7,017 bases of DNA. Source: Deltaproteobacteria bacterium. Lineage in GTDB: Bacteria > Desulfobacterota > Syntrophia > Syntrophales > UBA2210. The notes beneath the pieces are model-generated. The model did not search any database. It saw only the letters and a program-made list of their open reading frames with translations, and had not been told where the DNA came from. Made by a program: the position numbers and the translations under genes. Numbering within the stretch: the stretch's first letter is position 1; every line of letters starts with the position of its first letter. Of this stretch, positions 1 through 6,425 are shown in pieces. The stretch covers positions 1-7,017 of the forward strand of contig JAFGQD010000052.1 in assembly GCA_016935875.1 (NCBI GenBank), given 5' to 3'.

Positions 1-449
1 GCGGTGAAGAGGGTCCGATACAGATAACCTCCGATCGTCTGGATGCCTATGATGATAAAGGCATGGTCCTGTTTTCCGGCAATGTTGTGGCCACACAGGA
101 TAATACGGTAATACATTCGGATGAATTGTATATCTACTATGACAAGCAGAAAAGTACAGGGGATACTCTTGCCGGCGCAGCAACGGATTCCGGAAAGATA
201 GAGCGGATTGAACTGAAGGGCAATGTTACCATGAAAAGGGGGGAAAGGACTGTCACCGGAGACAGGGCCATTTTCTATAATCCAGAGCAAAAAATCATTG
301 TGACGGGTAATAGCGTGATGAGTGAGGGTGACAACGTGATCAAAGGAGACAGGATCACCGTCTTCATGAAGGAAAACAGAGGAGTTGTAGATGGTTCCGA
401 CGGAGAAAGAGTTACGGCTACGATCTATCCGGATGACATCAAGAAATAG
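1..449 (+). CDS. lptA: LptA, periplasmic LPS transport protein (5' end outside window)
   Basis: LptA forms the periplasmic beta-jellyroll bridge that carries lipopolysaccharide from the inner-membrane LptBFGC complex to LptD in the outer membrane. The reading frame is open from the first base (first full codon at 3) to a TAG at 447-449, giving 149 visible codons. LptA/OstA proteins are usually about 170-190 residues, so roughly the signal peptide and a few residues are missing. The visible start, PIQITSDRLDAYDDKG, is the typical first strand of the OstA fold. It is followed by repeated strand signatures such as FSGNVVATQDNTVIHSDELYIYY, split here as FSGNVVATQ and then IHSDELYIYY, and later LKGNVTMKRGERTVTGDRA and VTGNSVMSEGDNVIKGDRI. 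Identification rests on these repeats and on lptB following 68 bp downstream. The internal ATG at 63 is not the start, because the family fold begins upstream of it. Confidence 0.93.
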   Translation, partial: GEEGPIQITSDRLDAYDDKGMVLFSGNVVATQDNTVIHSDELYIYYDKQKSTGDTLAGAATDSGKIERIELKGNVTMKRGERTVTGDRAIFYNPEQKIIVTGNSVMSEGDNVIKGDRITVFMKENRGVVDGSDGERVTATIYPDDIKK

Positions 450-517
450 GCAGGCAGATTGTCAGTATCCTTCAGGCTGATAACCTGGATAATTATAAAA
501 TCAAGAGAGTTGAATCT

Positions 518-1240
518 TTGAAAAAGTTGATTGCTACAGAACTGGTAAAGACCTACAATGAGCGACGTGTTGTTGATAAGATCAACCTGGAGATCCACAG
601 AGGAGAAGTGGTAGGGCTCCTGGGACCTAACGGTGCCGGTAAGACAACAACCTTCTATATCATAGTGGGGCTGACACGTCCGGATGGTGGAAGTGTATTG
701 TTGAATGGTGAGGATATCAGCCAGTATCCGATGTATATGAGAGCTCGAAGGGGGATAAATTACCTCCCGCAAGAACCGTCGGTATTCAGGAAACTCACCG
801 TGGAAGAAAATATAATGGCTATTCTGGAAACACTGGATATACATAAAGAAGAGCGAGAGGAACGGCTGTGTGAACTTCTTAAAGAACTGGATCTTTCGGG
901 TCTTTCAAAAAACATGGCATATTCCCTTTCGGGCGGCGAACGCAGAAGGGTGGAGATTACCAGAGCGCTGGTTACCTCACCGCAGTACATGTTGCTCGAT
1001 GAGCCCTTTGCGGGTATTGATCCCATAGCGGTTGCGGATATTCAGGACATTATACGTAAATTACGGTCAAAGGGAATCGGAGTCCTGATTTCCGATCATA
1101 ATGTACGGGAAACCCTCAAGGTTTGTGACAGGGCGTATATCGTAAACGAGGGCTCCATCCTGGTCGAAGGTGATCCGGATTATATAGCCGGCAGTGAGAT
1201 TGCCCGCAGGATTTACCTTGGGAAAGATTTCGATCTATAG
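518..1240 (+). CDS. lptB: LptB, ATP-binding protein of the LPS export ABC transporter
   Basis: LptB is the cytoplasmic ATPase dimer that powers LPS extraction from the inner membrane together with LptF and LptG. The 240-residue product has the usual family length and all ABC motifs: Walker A GPNGAGKT (36-43), Q-loop Gln85 in YLPQEPSVF, signature LSGGE (137-141) followed by RRRVEITRAL, Walker B YMLLDE (157-162), and H-loop His194 in SDHNVRETL. The C-terminal RIYLGKDFDL matches the characteristic LptB ending. The start is TTG at 518, which puts the N terminus (MKKLIATELVKTYNERRVV) where LptB proteins begin. An AGAGAG run (504-509) is a modest ribosome-binding site. A weak promoter-like pair, TTGTCA (459-464) and TAACCT (481-486) with 16-nt spacing, lies in the lptA-lptB gap, but co-transcription from upstream is more likely. 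rpoN follows after 12 bp. Confidence 0.97.
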   Translation: MKKLIATELVKTYNERRVVDKINLEIHRGEVVGLLGPNGAGKTTTFYIIVGLTRPDGGSVLLNGEDISQYPMYMRARRGINYLPQEPSVFRKLTVEENIMAILETLDIHKEEREERLCELLKELDLSGLSKNMAYSLSGGERRRVEITRALVTSPQYMLLDEPFAGIDPIAVADIQDIIRKLRSKGIGVLISDHNVRETLKVCDRAYIVNEGSILVEGDPDYIAGSEIARRIYLGKDFDL

Positions 1241-1252
1241 ACAGGCAGGACG

Positions 1253-2689
1253 ATGGTTTTTGAACTCAAACAGAATCTTAAACTAACGCAGCAGTTGATC
1301 ATGACGCCGCAGTTGCAGCAGTCGATCAAGCTTCTCCAGCTTTCGAGATTAGATCTGGTGGACACCATTAATCAGGAGCTTGAAGAAAATCCTCTCCTCG
1401 AAGAGCTACCTGTCGGCAACGATCCGGAGACAGAGATTATCCCGGAACTTGACGATATGAAGGTTGAAACGAAGACACGTGAAATTACCGGAGAGGGAGA
1501 CGGAAAAGAGGATTTTGACTGGGACAGCTATCTCGAAGATTTCGGCCCGATGGGTGTTCCCTACCATCGCGAGGACATAGACGCACCAGCATTCGAGAAT
1601 ATGCTTACCAAAACGAGTTCTCTCTCAGATCATCTGCTGTGGCAGCTTAACCTGTCGCGTTTTACCGATGTGGAAAAACATGTGGGTGCACAGATCATTG
1701 GTAATTTAAACAGTGACGGATATCTCATGGCGACCACTGAAGAGATTGCCTCTATAGAAGATGTGGATATCGCCCTGGTTGAAGATGTCCTTCAAAAGGT
1801 GCAGGAATTTGATCCCCTTGGTGTCGCCGCGAGGGACTTGAAGGAATGTCTGCTCATACAGGTCAGATTTCTGGATTTCGATTCATCGCTTTCCGAAATT
1901 ATAATTGAGAATCACCTGAAGGATCTTGAGACAAGAAACTACAACAATATAGCCAAGAAACTGAAGATTTCCATCGATGAAGCCGAACAGGCGGCGTTGG
2001 TGATAATCAACCTGAACCCTAAACCGGGACTCCTCCATAACGAAGAAAGGCCACAATATATAATCCCGGATGTATTCGTTTTCAAGGTTGGAGACGCATA
2101 CAGGATTATCCTGAATGATGACGGACTGCCGAAACTGAAAATAAGCAACTTCTATAAGAAAATCATGGGGGACACAGAAAACAACGGTGGGGAAACGTGC
2201 AAGGTATATATCAGGGACAAAGTGCAGTCCGCAACCTGGCTGATAAAGAGCATTCAGCAGAGGCAAAAAACGATCTACAGGGTATCGGAAAGTATCGTAG
2301 AACACCAGATGGAATTTTTTGACAGGGGTATCAGCTACTTAAAGCCCATGGTTCTGAGAGATATCGCCGATGATGTAGAGATGCATGAGTCAACGATAAG
2401 CAGGGTTACCGCGAACAAATACATGCATACGCCGAGGGGCATATTCGAACTCAAATATTTTTTTAACAGTGGGATAAACCGGATAGGTGAGCTACAGATT
2501 GCATCGCAAAGCGTTAAGGAAAAAATTAAAGAGATCGTCAGCGGAGAGGATAACAAGAAACCCTATAATGACAGTCAGATAGTTGCTATACTCGCGGGAC
2601 TCGGCATATCCATAGCAAGAAGAACTGTGGCTAAATATAGGGAAATGCTGGGAATATTGCCATCATCAAAGAGGAAGAAGTATTTTTGA
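1253..2689 (+). CDS. rpoN: RNA polymerase sigma-54 factor
   Basis: Sigma-54 directs core RNA polymerase to -24/-12 promoters, where open-complex formation needs an AAA+ enhancer-binding activator. The 478-residue product is full length. Region I is visible at the N terminus as the Gln/Leu-rich segment LKLTQQLIMTPQLQQSIKLL (9-28) with QELEENPLLEE (41-51). An acidic region II follows at about 52-110, including DFDWDSYLEDFG. The core-binding domain spans about 120-300. A helix-turn-helix segment lies at about 368-390 (LRDIADDVEMHESTISRVT), and the diagnostic RpoN box ARRTVAKYRE is at 455-464. The ATG at 1253 is preceded by CAGGCAGGA (1242-1250), a usable though closely spaced ribosome-binding site, 12 bp after the lptB stop. 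Close spacing suggests one transcript with lptB. I saw no convincing sigma-54 promoter for any gene of this window. Confidence 0.98.
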   Translation: MVFELKQNLKLTQQLIMTPQLQQSIKLLQLSRLDLVDTINQELEENPLLEELPVGNDPETEIIPELDDMKVETKTREITGEGDGKEDFDWDSYLEDFGPMGVPYHREDIDAPAFENMLTKTSSLSDHLLWQLNLSRFTDVEKHVGAQIIGNLNSDGYLMATTEEIASIEDVDIALVEDVLQKVQEFDPLGVAARDLKECLLIQVRFLDFDSSLSEIIIENHLKDLETRNYNNIAKKLKISIDEAEQAALVIINLNPKPGLLHNEERPQYIIPDVFVFKVGDAYRIILNDDGLPKLKISNFYKKIMGDTENNGGETCKVYIRDKVQSATWLIKSIQQRQKTIYRVSESIVEHQMEFFDRGISYLKPMVLRDIADDVEMHESTISRVTANKYMHTPRGIFELKYFFNSGINRIGELQIASQSVKEKIKEIVSGEDNKKPYNDSQIVAILAGLGISIARRTVAKYREMLGILPSSKRKKYF

Positions 2690-2705
2690 TCCGACGAGAT
2701 ACCGA

Positions 2706-2734
2706 TTGACTTTTACGGTCGGCTCAAATATAAG
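2706..2734 (+). promoter_or_regulatory. Sigma-70-type promoter for hpf-ptsN
   Basis: TTGACT (2706-2711) and TATAAG (2729-2734) are separated by 17 nt in the rpoN-hpf gap. Transcription would begin near 2741, leaving about 40 nt of leader before hpf. Short inverted repeats surround the -35 element: CCGAC (2691-2695) with GTCGG (2718-2722), and ACCG (2701-2704) with CGGT (2716-2719). They could be an operator or chance. The gap holds no T-tract terminator, so readthrough from rpoN also seems possible. Confidence 0.6.
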
Positions 2735-2781
2735 GCGGAATTTCATTGTGTTGATGGAAATAATTAAGAGGAGGAATATAC

Positions 2782-3315
2782 ATGCAGACTTCTATTACCT
2801 TTCGAAATATGGATGCCGAAGAGTGGTTGAAAGACTATGTTGACAAGAAGCTATCAAGGATTGAGAAGTATATGGATAAGCCTGTGATTGCTACGGTGAC
2901 ACTGTCTATAGAAAAATTCAGAAATGTTGCCGAAGTAAAACTGTCTGCCAGAGGTATCAATTTACAGGGCCGGGAAGAGGCAAAAGAAATGACCCTCGCC
3001 GTCGATACTGTCATAGATAAGGTGGAGCGGCAGATAAAAAAATATAAGCAAAAGATGAGAAATCACAAGGATGTCGCATCCAGAAGTGAAAGCGCAGATA
3101 CAGGTGCTGAAGAATATGATGAATATGATGAAAACTCCAAAGTGGTGGAGACAAAGAAGATCATACTTGAACCCATGTCTCTGGAAGATGCAATCCTGGA
3201 AATGGACGAATCGAGGAAATTGTTTGTCATATATAGGGATTTATCCTCCGAAAAGGTGAATGTTATCTATCGTCGTGACGACGGGAAATATGTCCTGATT
3301 GAGACTAACAGCTGA
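2782..3315 (+). CDS. hpf: Ribosome hibernation promoting factor, long form
   Basis: HPF binds the 30S decoding region in slow growth. The long form also dimerises through its C-terminal domain to join two 70S ribosomes into inactive 100S particles. The 177-residue product shows an N-terminal S30AE/YfiA domain (about 1-96, from MQTSITFRNMDAEEWLKDYV to the basic helix VERQIKKYKQKMRNHK). A low-complexity acidic linker follows (about 97-119), then a C-terminal dimerisation domain (about 120-175) containing KKIILEPMSLEDAILEMDE and VIYRRDDGKYVLIE. A strong ribosome-binding site, GAGGAGGA (2768-2775), sits 6 nt before the ATG. The gene has a promoter candidate of its own in the 92-bp gap after rpoN and is followed by ptsN after 17 bp. 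Long HPF is typical of Gram-positives and several Gram-negative groups, whereas E. coli has a short HPF at the same locus. Confidence 0.96.
   Translation: MQTSITFRNMDAEEWLKDYVDKKLSRIEKYMDKPVIATVTLSIEKFRNVAEVKLSARGINLQGREEAKEMTLAVDTVIDKVERQIKKYKQKMRNHKDVASRSESADTGAEEYDEYDENSKVVETKKIILEPMSLEDAILEMDESRKLFVIYRDLSSEKVNVIYRRDDGKYVLIETNS
3112..3129 (+). repeat. 9-bp perfect tandem duplication in the hpf linker
   Basis: GAATATGAT occurs twice in direct succession, in frame, and encodes EYDEYD (residues 111-116). It lies in the flexible linker between the two HPF domains, where length changes should be tolerated. The unit length is a multiple of three, so the frame is preserved. Confidence 0.85.
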
Positions 3316-3332
3316 AATACGGGTAACCCATT

Positions 3333-3797
3333 ATGAATATTCAGGACATGCTTAAAAAAGAATTTATCATCGAAGATCTGAAATCCAGGACGAAACAAGA
3401 GGTCCTCGTTGAACTGGCGGATGTCTTTCTGGGCGACGATACGGATATTGAGAGGAGTTCCGTGATTGAAGTGTTGCTGGAAAGAGAGAAACTTGGAAGT
3501 ACTGGAATAGGTGACGGTATTGCCATACCTCATGGAAAACTTGCAGGTCTTGAAGATCTCGTTGTCTCATTCGGAAGGAGCCAAAGGGGGGTTGATTTTG
3601 ATTCCCTGGACGGCCGACCGGTACATATCTTCTTTTTGCTTATGGCCCCTGAGAATTCGGCGGGTCATCATTTGAAAGCACTGGCACGAATATCACGGAT
3701 GCTGAAAGATGTTTCCTTCAGGGAATCTCTTATCAAGGCTGAATCATCTGAAAATATATATAATCTTATAGTAGAAAAGGATAGGACCTATATGTAA
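3333..3797 (+). CDS. ptsN: PTS EIIA-Ntr-type regulatory protein
   Basis: PtsN (EIIA-Ntr) is the terminal phosphoryl acceptor of the nitrogen PTS (PtsP to Npr to PtsN). It acts as a regulator of potassium transport and related processes, not as part of a sugar permease. The 154-residue product is one EIIA fructose/mannitol-type (PTS_EIIA_2) domain of the usual size. The active-site histidine is His67 in STGIGDGIAIPHGKL, and the second conserved histidine motif is GHHLKALARIS (111-121). No EIIB or EIIC domain is attached. The ATG at 3333 has only a poor purine tract (ACGGGT) upstream and starts 17 bp after the hpf stop, so translation is probably coupled to hpf. Its phosphoryl donors (EI and HPr/Npr) are not in this window. 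A repeat-bounded segment begins at the base after its TAA stop. Confidence 0.95.
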   Translation: MNIQDMLKKEFIIEDLKSRTKQEVLVELADVFLGDDTDIERSSVIEVLLEREKLGSTGIGDGIAIPHGKLAGLEDLVVSFGRSQRGVDFDSLDGRPVHIFFLLMAPENSAGHHLKALARISRMLKDVSFRESLIKAESSENIYNLIVEKDRTYM

Positions 3798-3950
3798 TGT
3801 CCATCCGGGAACGGTAATATTCCACAATCTCTACGTCAGCTTCGGTTTTCTATCCTCAGAATACCGAAATATTATTTTCTGCGGTTAATCCCGATAAAAT
3901 CGGGATATCATACGTGACTTTGTAAAAACTATATCCTTTCCGGATGGACA
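3798..3950. repeat. Segment bounded by 14-bp inverted repeats (possible MITE or palindromic intergenic repeat)
   Basis: The left arm TGTCCATCCGGGAA (3798-3811) is the reverse complement of the right arm TTTCCGGATGGACA (3937-3950) at 13 of 14 positions, with the outer 11 perfect. Between them lie a hairpin ATCCCGAT-AAA-ATCGGGAT (3888-3906) and a weaker one, TTCGGT (3841-3846) with ACCGAA (3863-3868). No open reading frame of note lies inside. I see no clear target-site duplication at the outer edges: the left flank ends TATGTAA and the right flank begins CTGTTC. It could be a non-autonomous mobile repeat, a member of a dispersed intergenic repeat family, or a long-range RNA or cruciform structure. 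Only a genome-wide search can separate these. Confidence 0.55.
3888..3906. repeat. Perfect 8-bp hairpin inside the repeat-bounded segment
   Basis: ATCCCGAT (3888-3895) and ATCGGGAT (3899-3906) are exact reverse complements with AAA between them. No T-tract follows on the + strand, and the bases before it read as AA on the - strand, so it is not a standard intrinsic terminator in either direction. It may be the core of the surrounding palindromic element. Confidence 0.7.
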
Positions 3951-3965
3951 CTGTTCAGGGTCTTG

Positions 3966-4000
3966 AGCGGGTTTGCCATGGTATGCATCCGCTTTTTTCT
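3966..4000 (+). terminator. Likely rho-independent terminator after ptsN
   Basis: AGCGGGT (3966-3972) pairs with ATCCGCT (3987-3993) as a 7-bp stem with one G-U pair. The 14-nt loop can pair further. The last base of the stem opens a run of six T (3993-3998), followed by CTT. It would end the lpt-rpoN-hpf-ptsN transcript and separate it from rapZ. The stem is moderate in strength, so termination may be partial. Confidence 0.55.
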
Positions 4001-4106
4001 TGTGGTGATTCCCTTCAGGTACGGGAAATAGAGCTAAAGCCGGGCATATTGATATCTCGAACCTTGATAATACAGAATAAACAGCAACATATCGAAGGAC
4101 TGAGGG

Positions 4107-4976
4107 GTGATGAAAAATCTTCGAATCGTCATTATAACCGGCCTGTCGGGTTCCGGAAAGAGCACGGCCTTGAGAGCTCTTGAAGATATCGGTTTCTTCT
4201 GTGTGGATAATCTTCCGGTCATGCTTCTCCCTAAGTTATTGGAGCTACAGACCGGAACCTCGGGAGAGGTCTCGAAGATCGCCCTTGTCATGGATCTGCG
4301 TGAGAAACATTTTCTTGAAAAACATATAGAAGTCCTCTCCCGATTGAGGAAAAAGAAATACAATGTCGAGATACTCTTCCTCGATACGAACAACGACCTC
4401 CTTTTGAGAAGGTTCAGCGAGACGAGAAGAATGCACCCACTCTCGGAAGGCAAAACCATCCTCGAGAATATAGAGCTGGAGCGTGATAAACTGCACGAGC
4501 TGAAGGAGATGGCCACCAATGTCATTGACACGTCCGATTACAGTGTTCACCAGTTGAAGAAACATGTCCAGAAACTCTACCTTGCGCCCGGCACGGCCAA
4601 AAAGCTCCTTATAAACCTCATATCGTTCGGATACCGCTTTGGGTTACCTCCGGACGCGGATATCGTGCTGGATGTCAGGTTCCTCCCCAATCCCCATTTT
4701 GTCAAGGGTCTCAGAGAATGCAATGGGAATGAAAAAGCCGTGGAAGAATATGTTATGGATTGGGATGACACCAGAGAGTTTCTCGTCAGACTGTCCGAGA
4801 TGATGACGTTTCTGGTGCCACTCTATGAGAAAGAGGGAAAATCATACCTGAATATCGGTATAGGATGTACCGGAGGAAAACACCGGTCTGTGGTGATACT
4901 AAACCAGTTGGCAAAATATTTTGCAGGCAGAGACTACACAACAAATGTGAGTCACCGGGATATAGACAGGGTTTAA
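4107..4976 (+). CDS. rapZ: RapZ/YvcJ family nucleotide-binding protein
   Basis: RapZ proteins have an N-terminal P-loop ATPase-like domain and a C-terminal domain related to sugar-phosphate enzymes. In E. coli RapZ senses glucosamine-6-phosphate and presents the sRNA GlmZ to RNase E; outside enterobacteria the role is less defined. Of the 289 residues, Walker A is GLSGSGKS (12-19), followed by the family signature ALEDIGFFCVDNLPV. The C-terminal domain carries GLPPDADIVLDVRFLPNP (179-196) and the loop GCTGGKHRS (253-261). The frame opens GTG-ATG (4107 and 4110). AAGGA (4095-4099) is 7 nt from GTG and 10 nt from ATG, so either may be used. The tail ends HRDIDRV and lacks the Lys-Arg-Lys run that E. 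coli RapZ needs for RNA binding. The gene lies downstream of ptsN as in the classical cluster, but after 309 bp, and no npr follows. Confidence 0.95.
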   Translation: MMKNLRIVIITGLSGSGKSTALRALEDIGFFCVDNLPVMLLPKLLELQTGTSGEVSKIALVMDLREKHFLEKHIEVLSRLRKKKYNVEILFLDTNNDLLLRRFSETRRMHPLSEGKTILENIELERDKLHELKEMATNVIDTSDYSVHQLKKHVQKLYLAPGTAKKLLINLISFGYRFGLPPDADIVLDVRFLPNPHFVKGLRECNGNEKAVEEYVMDWDDTREFLVRLSEMMTFLVPLYEKEGKSYLNIGIGCTGGKHRSVVILNQLAKYFAGRDYTTNVSHRDIDRV

Positions 4977-5028
4977 CCCAAACTCAAACCTGAGTGTCCG
5001 ATTCCAATGCTTATTGTATGACAGCCCC

Positions 5029-6363
5029 TTATCCTTTGCCGGCAAGCTTTCTCGTTACATTATCCTTTATCCAGTGTGGATCCCACCACTCAACCGGGTT
5101 TACAAACTTTCCCCCTACGATCATACTGAAGTGAAGGTGATCGCCTCCCGCCATGCCGGTTATTCCCGTGCGCCCTATTATTTCTCCTCTGTTGACCTCT
5201 TGTCCCTTTTTTACGCTTACCGATGAGAGATGACCATAGAGGCTGAAGACCCCCATGCCGTGATCTATGATTATTGTATTGCCGTAGATTCCGAGATATT
5301 CCGTAAACACGACAACGCCCCCATTTGAAGCTTCCACCGGCGCGTTTCTCGTTGAGGCCAGATCGATTCCCATGTGTACGCTTTTACTTATTTCCTTGCC
5401 GTCATGGTAATAGGTTCTCCTGTCGCCGAAGGTTGCCATGGGAGCAGCATTTTTCATCCGGAGGAAGGTTCCCTCCCAGAGTTGCTCAGGCCGCGTGTCT
5501 TTGCAGATCGTCTGAATGGTTTCCTGATTGTTCGCTCGCATCTCGCTGTTTATGCGCGAGAAAGCTTCGAGCAGGGTGGTTCCTTTTAAGTCTTTATATC
5601 TTTGCTGAAACTCAGGCATCTTCATCTCCAGAAAACGCTGGCTGATATTCATTCTGTCCCTGCGGAAGTTTTTCTTCCTGATATGAAAAGGGACAGAGTA
5701 GAGTGAACGGTTTCCGGCATTGTCTTGAGCCAGAATTGTTATCTTCAAGTTATTTTCTGCGGCATCCATGATGGGGATGGCAAAATAAGATATACGATGT
5801 GTTGTGTCCGATGCGGCTGCTACCGGATATGAGGGAAAGAAATCATTGTCGACCTGTACGCCGCTTTGAGGCACATTCTCTGAAAGATTGTAGACTACGA
5901 CGCACGAACCCCCCGGGTTTATATAGTTGGAAAAGCTCACAGGGGATATTTGGGGCGGAATGGTATCTATAACCACTTCGAATGTCATGGCCTTCGTGTT
6001 CTTCCTGAGCGAATGGTCAGTGACGGTTATGTCGATCGTGGCGGTTCCGTCATGGAGCTTCAGATCTTCCGGGAATACATCGATTGAGAGGGTTTCCTTA
6101 TGTACCTCCCCCTGAGGCAGGTTCAAAGAACTTAATGTGTATTTCTTCCCATCCTGTGAGATATCGACGGAAACAGTTCGAAGGCCCCTCTTTCGGTCAA
6201 TGCAGACTACATCGAAGCTTGTTTCCTGTCCTATCATCTTGATATCCCGGTTTAATAGTATCTCCGGCTCTTCTCCCTCACAATAGATCATGAATGCCCA
6301 GATTCCTACCCCCACCAGGGCGATTACAACAATAAAAAACAGATACCTCAGATATTTGTTCAT
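5029..6363 (-). CDS. Membrane-anchored M23 (LytM-type) metallopeptidase with Ig-like regions
   Basis: M23 peptidases are zinc endopeptidases that cut peptide cross-links of peptidoglycan. The 444-residue product begins with a short N terminus and one hydrophobic segment (about 7-27). No lipobox precedes Cys28, so it is probably an inner-membrane anchor with the rest in the periplasm. Two beta-rich, Ig-like stretches follow (about 35-135 and 138-228), marked by VVIDTIPPQIS and AQDNAGNRS, then a helical linker (about 235-300). The peptidase domain is at about 305-430. The catalytic set is complete: His330 and Asp334 in HMGIDLA, His378 in YGHLS, and His409 and His411 in GDHLHFS. It should therefore be an active enzyme rather than a degenerate EnvC-like activator. 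The ATG (complement of 6361-6363) has AGAGAGGA (complement of 6368-6375) 4 nt upstream. The gene is convergent with rapZ (52 bp apart) and divergent from coaBC. Its exact cleavage specificity cannot be read from sequence. Confidence 0.9.
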   Translation of the reverse strand: MNKYLRYLFFIVVIALVGVGIWAFMIYCEGEEPEILLNRDIKMIGQETSFDVVCIDRKRGLRTVSVDISQDGKKYTLSSLNLPQGEVHKETLSIDVFPEDLKLHDGTATIDITVTDHSLRKNTKAMTFEVVIDTIPPQISPVSFSNYINPGGSCVVVYNLSENVPQSGVQVDNDFFPSYPVAAASDTTHRISYFAIPIMDAAENNLKITILAQDNAGNRSLYSVPFHIRKKNFRRDRMNISQRFLEMKMPEFQQRYKDLKGTTLLEAFSRINSEMRANNQETIQTICKDTRPEQLWEGTFLRMKNAAPMATFGDRRTYYHDGKEISKSVHMGIDLASTRNAPVEASNGGVVVFTEYLGIYGNTIIIDHGMGVFSLYGHLSSVSVKKGQEVNRGEIIGRTGITGMAGGDHLHFSMIVGGKFVNPVEWWDPHWIKDNVTRKLAGKG

Positions 6364-6393
6364 CCAATCCTCTCTTTCATGGCAACCCTTTCA

Positions 6394-6419
6394 CAGTTGA
6401 CGTTATATATAATAACTGT
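6394..6419. promoter_or_regulatory. Inverted repeats within the divergent promoter pair (possible operator)
   Basis: ACAGTT (6394-6399) and AACTGT (6414-6419) are exact reverse complements 14 nt apart. Nested between them is GTTAT-ATATA-ATAAC (6402-6416). These dyads cover the -35 and spacer of the + promoter and the -10 of the - promoter, a good place for a repressor or a shared regulator. AT-rich sequence makes chance dyads common, so support is modest. Confidence 0.3.
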
Positions 6420-6425
6420 TATATT
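6397..6425 (+). promoter_or_regulatory. Sigma-70-type promoter for coaBC
   Basis: TTGACG (6397-6402) and TATATT (6420-6425) are 17 nt apart. Transcription would begin near 6432, about 170 nt before the coaBC start. No better promoter was found nearer to coaBC; a TATATT at 6568-6573 lacks a -35 partner. Confidence 0.55.

Larger units (their letters stand above)
3798..4106. other. 309-bp non-coding gap between ptsN and rapZ
   Basis: The gap holds the repeat-bounded segment (3798-3950), a likely terminator (3966-4000) and about 100 bp of leader before rapZ. No kinase motif or other hprK-like remnant is visible in the frames I read. An open frame beginning at 3944 overlaps rapZ in another frame, lacks a ribosome-binding site and resembles no protein, so I treat it as spurious. 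A -10-like GATAAT (4066-4071) and a -35-like TTGATA (4049-4054) are present but badly spaced relative to each other, so the rapZ promoter is unresolved. Confidence 0.7.

Noticed and set aside
425..844. Open frame on the - strand opposite the start of lptB
   Set aside because: It is antisense to the well-supported lptB gene, has no ribosome-binding site or recognisable protein features, and follows from the codon pattern of lptB.
1883..2305. Open frame on the - strand inside rpoN
   Set aside because: It lies wholly opposite conserved sigma-54 coding sequence and its translation resembles no protein family.
3965..4000. Possible sigma-54 (-24/-12) promoter around the GCCATGGTATGCA stretch upstream of rapZ
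   Set aside because: The GG and GC dinucleotides are not at the required 10-bp spacing with the TGGCAC/TTGC pattern, and the sequence fits a terminator hairpin better.
4034..4531. Open frame on the - strand opposite rapZ (165 codons)
   Set aside because: Its Ser/Arg-rich low-complexity translation is typical of an antisense shadow, and rapZ itself is unambiguous here.
4969..5028. Small palindromes between rapZ and the M23 gene: GGGTTTAACCC at 4969-4979 and ACTCA/TGAGT at 4982-4995, considered as a bidirectional terminator
   Set aside because: The stems are only 5 bp and no T-tract follows on either strand, so the sequence does not support a terminator call.
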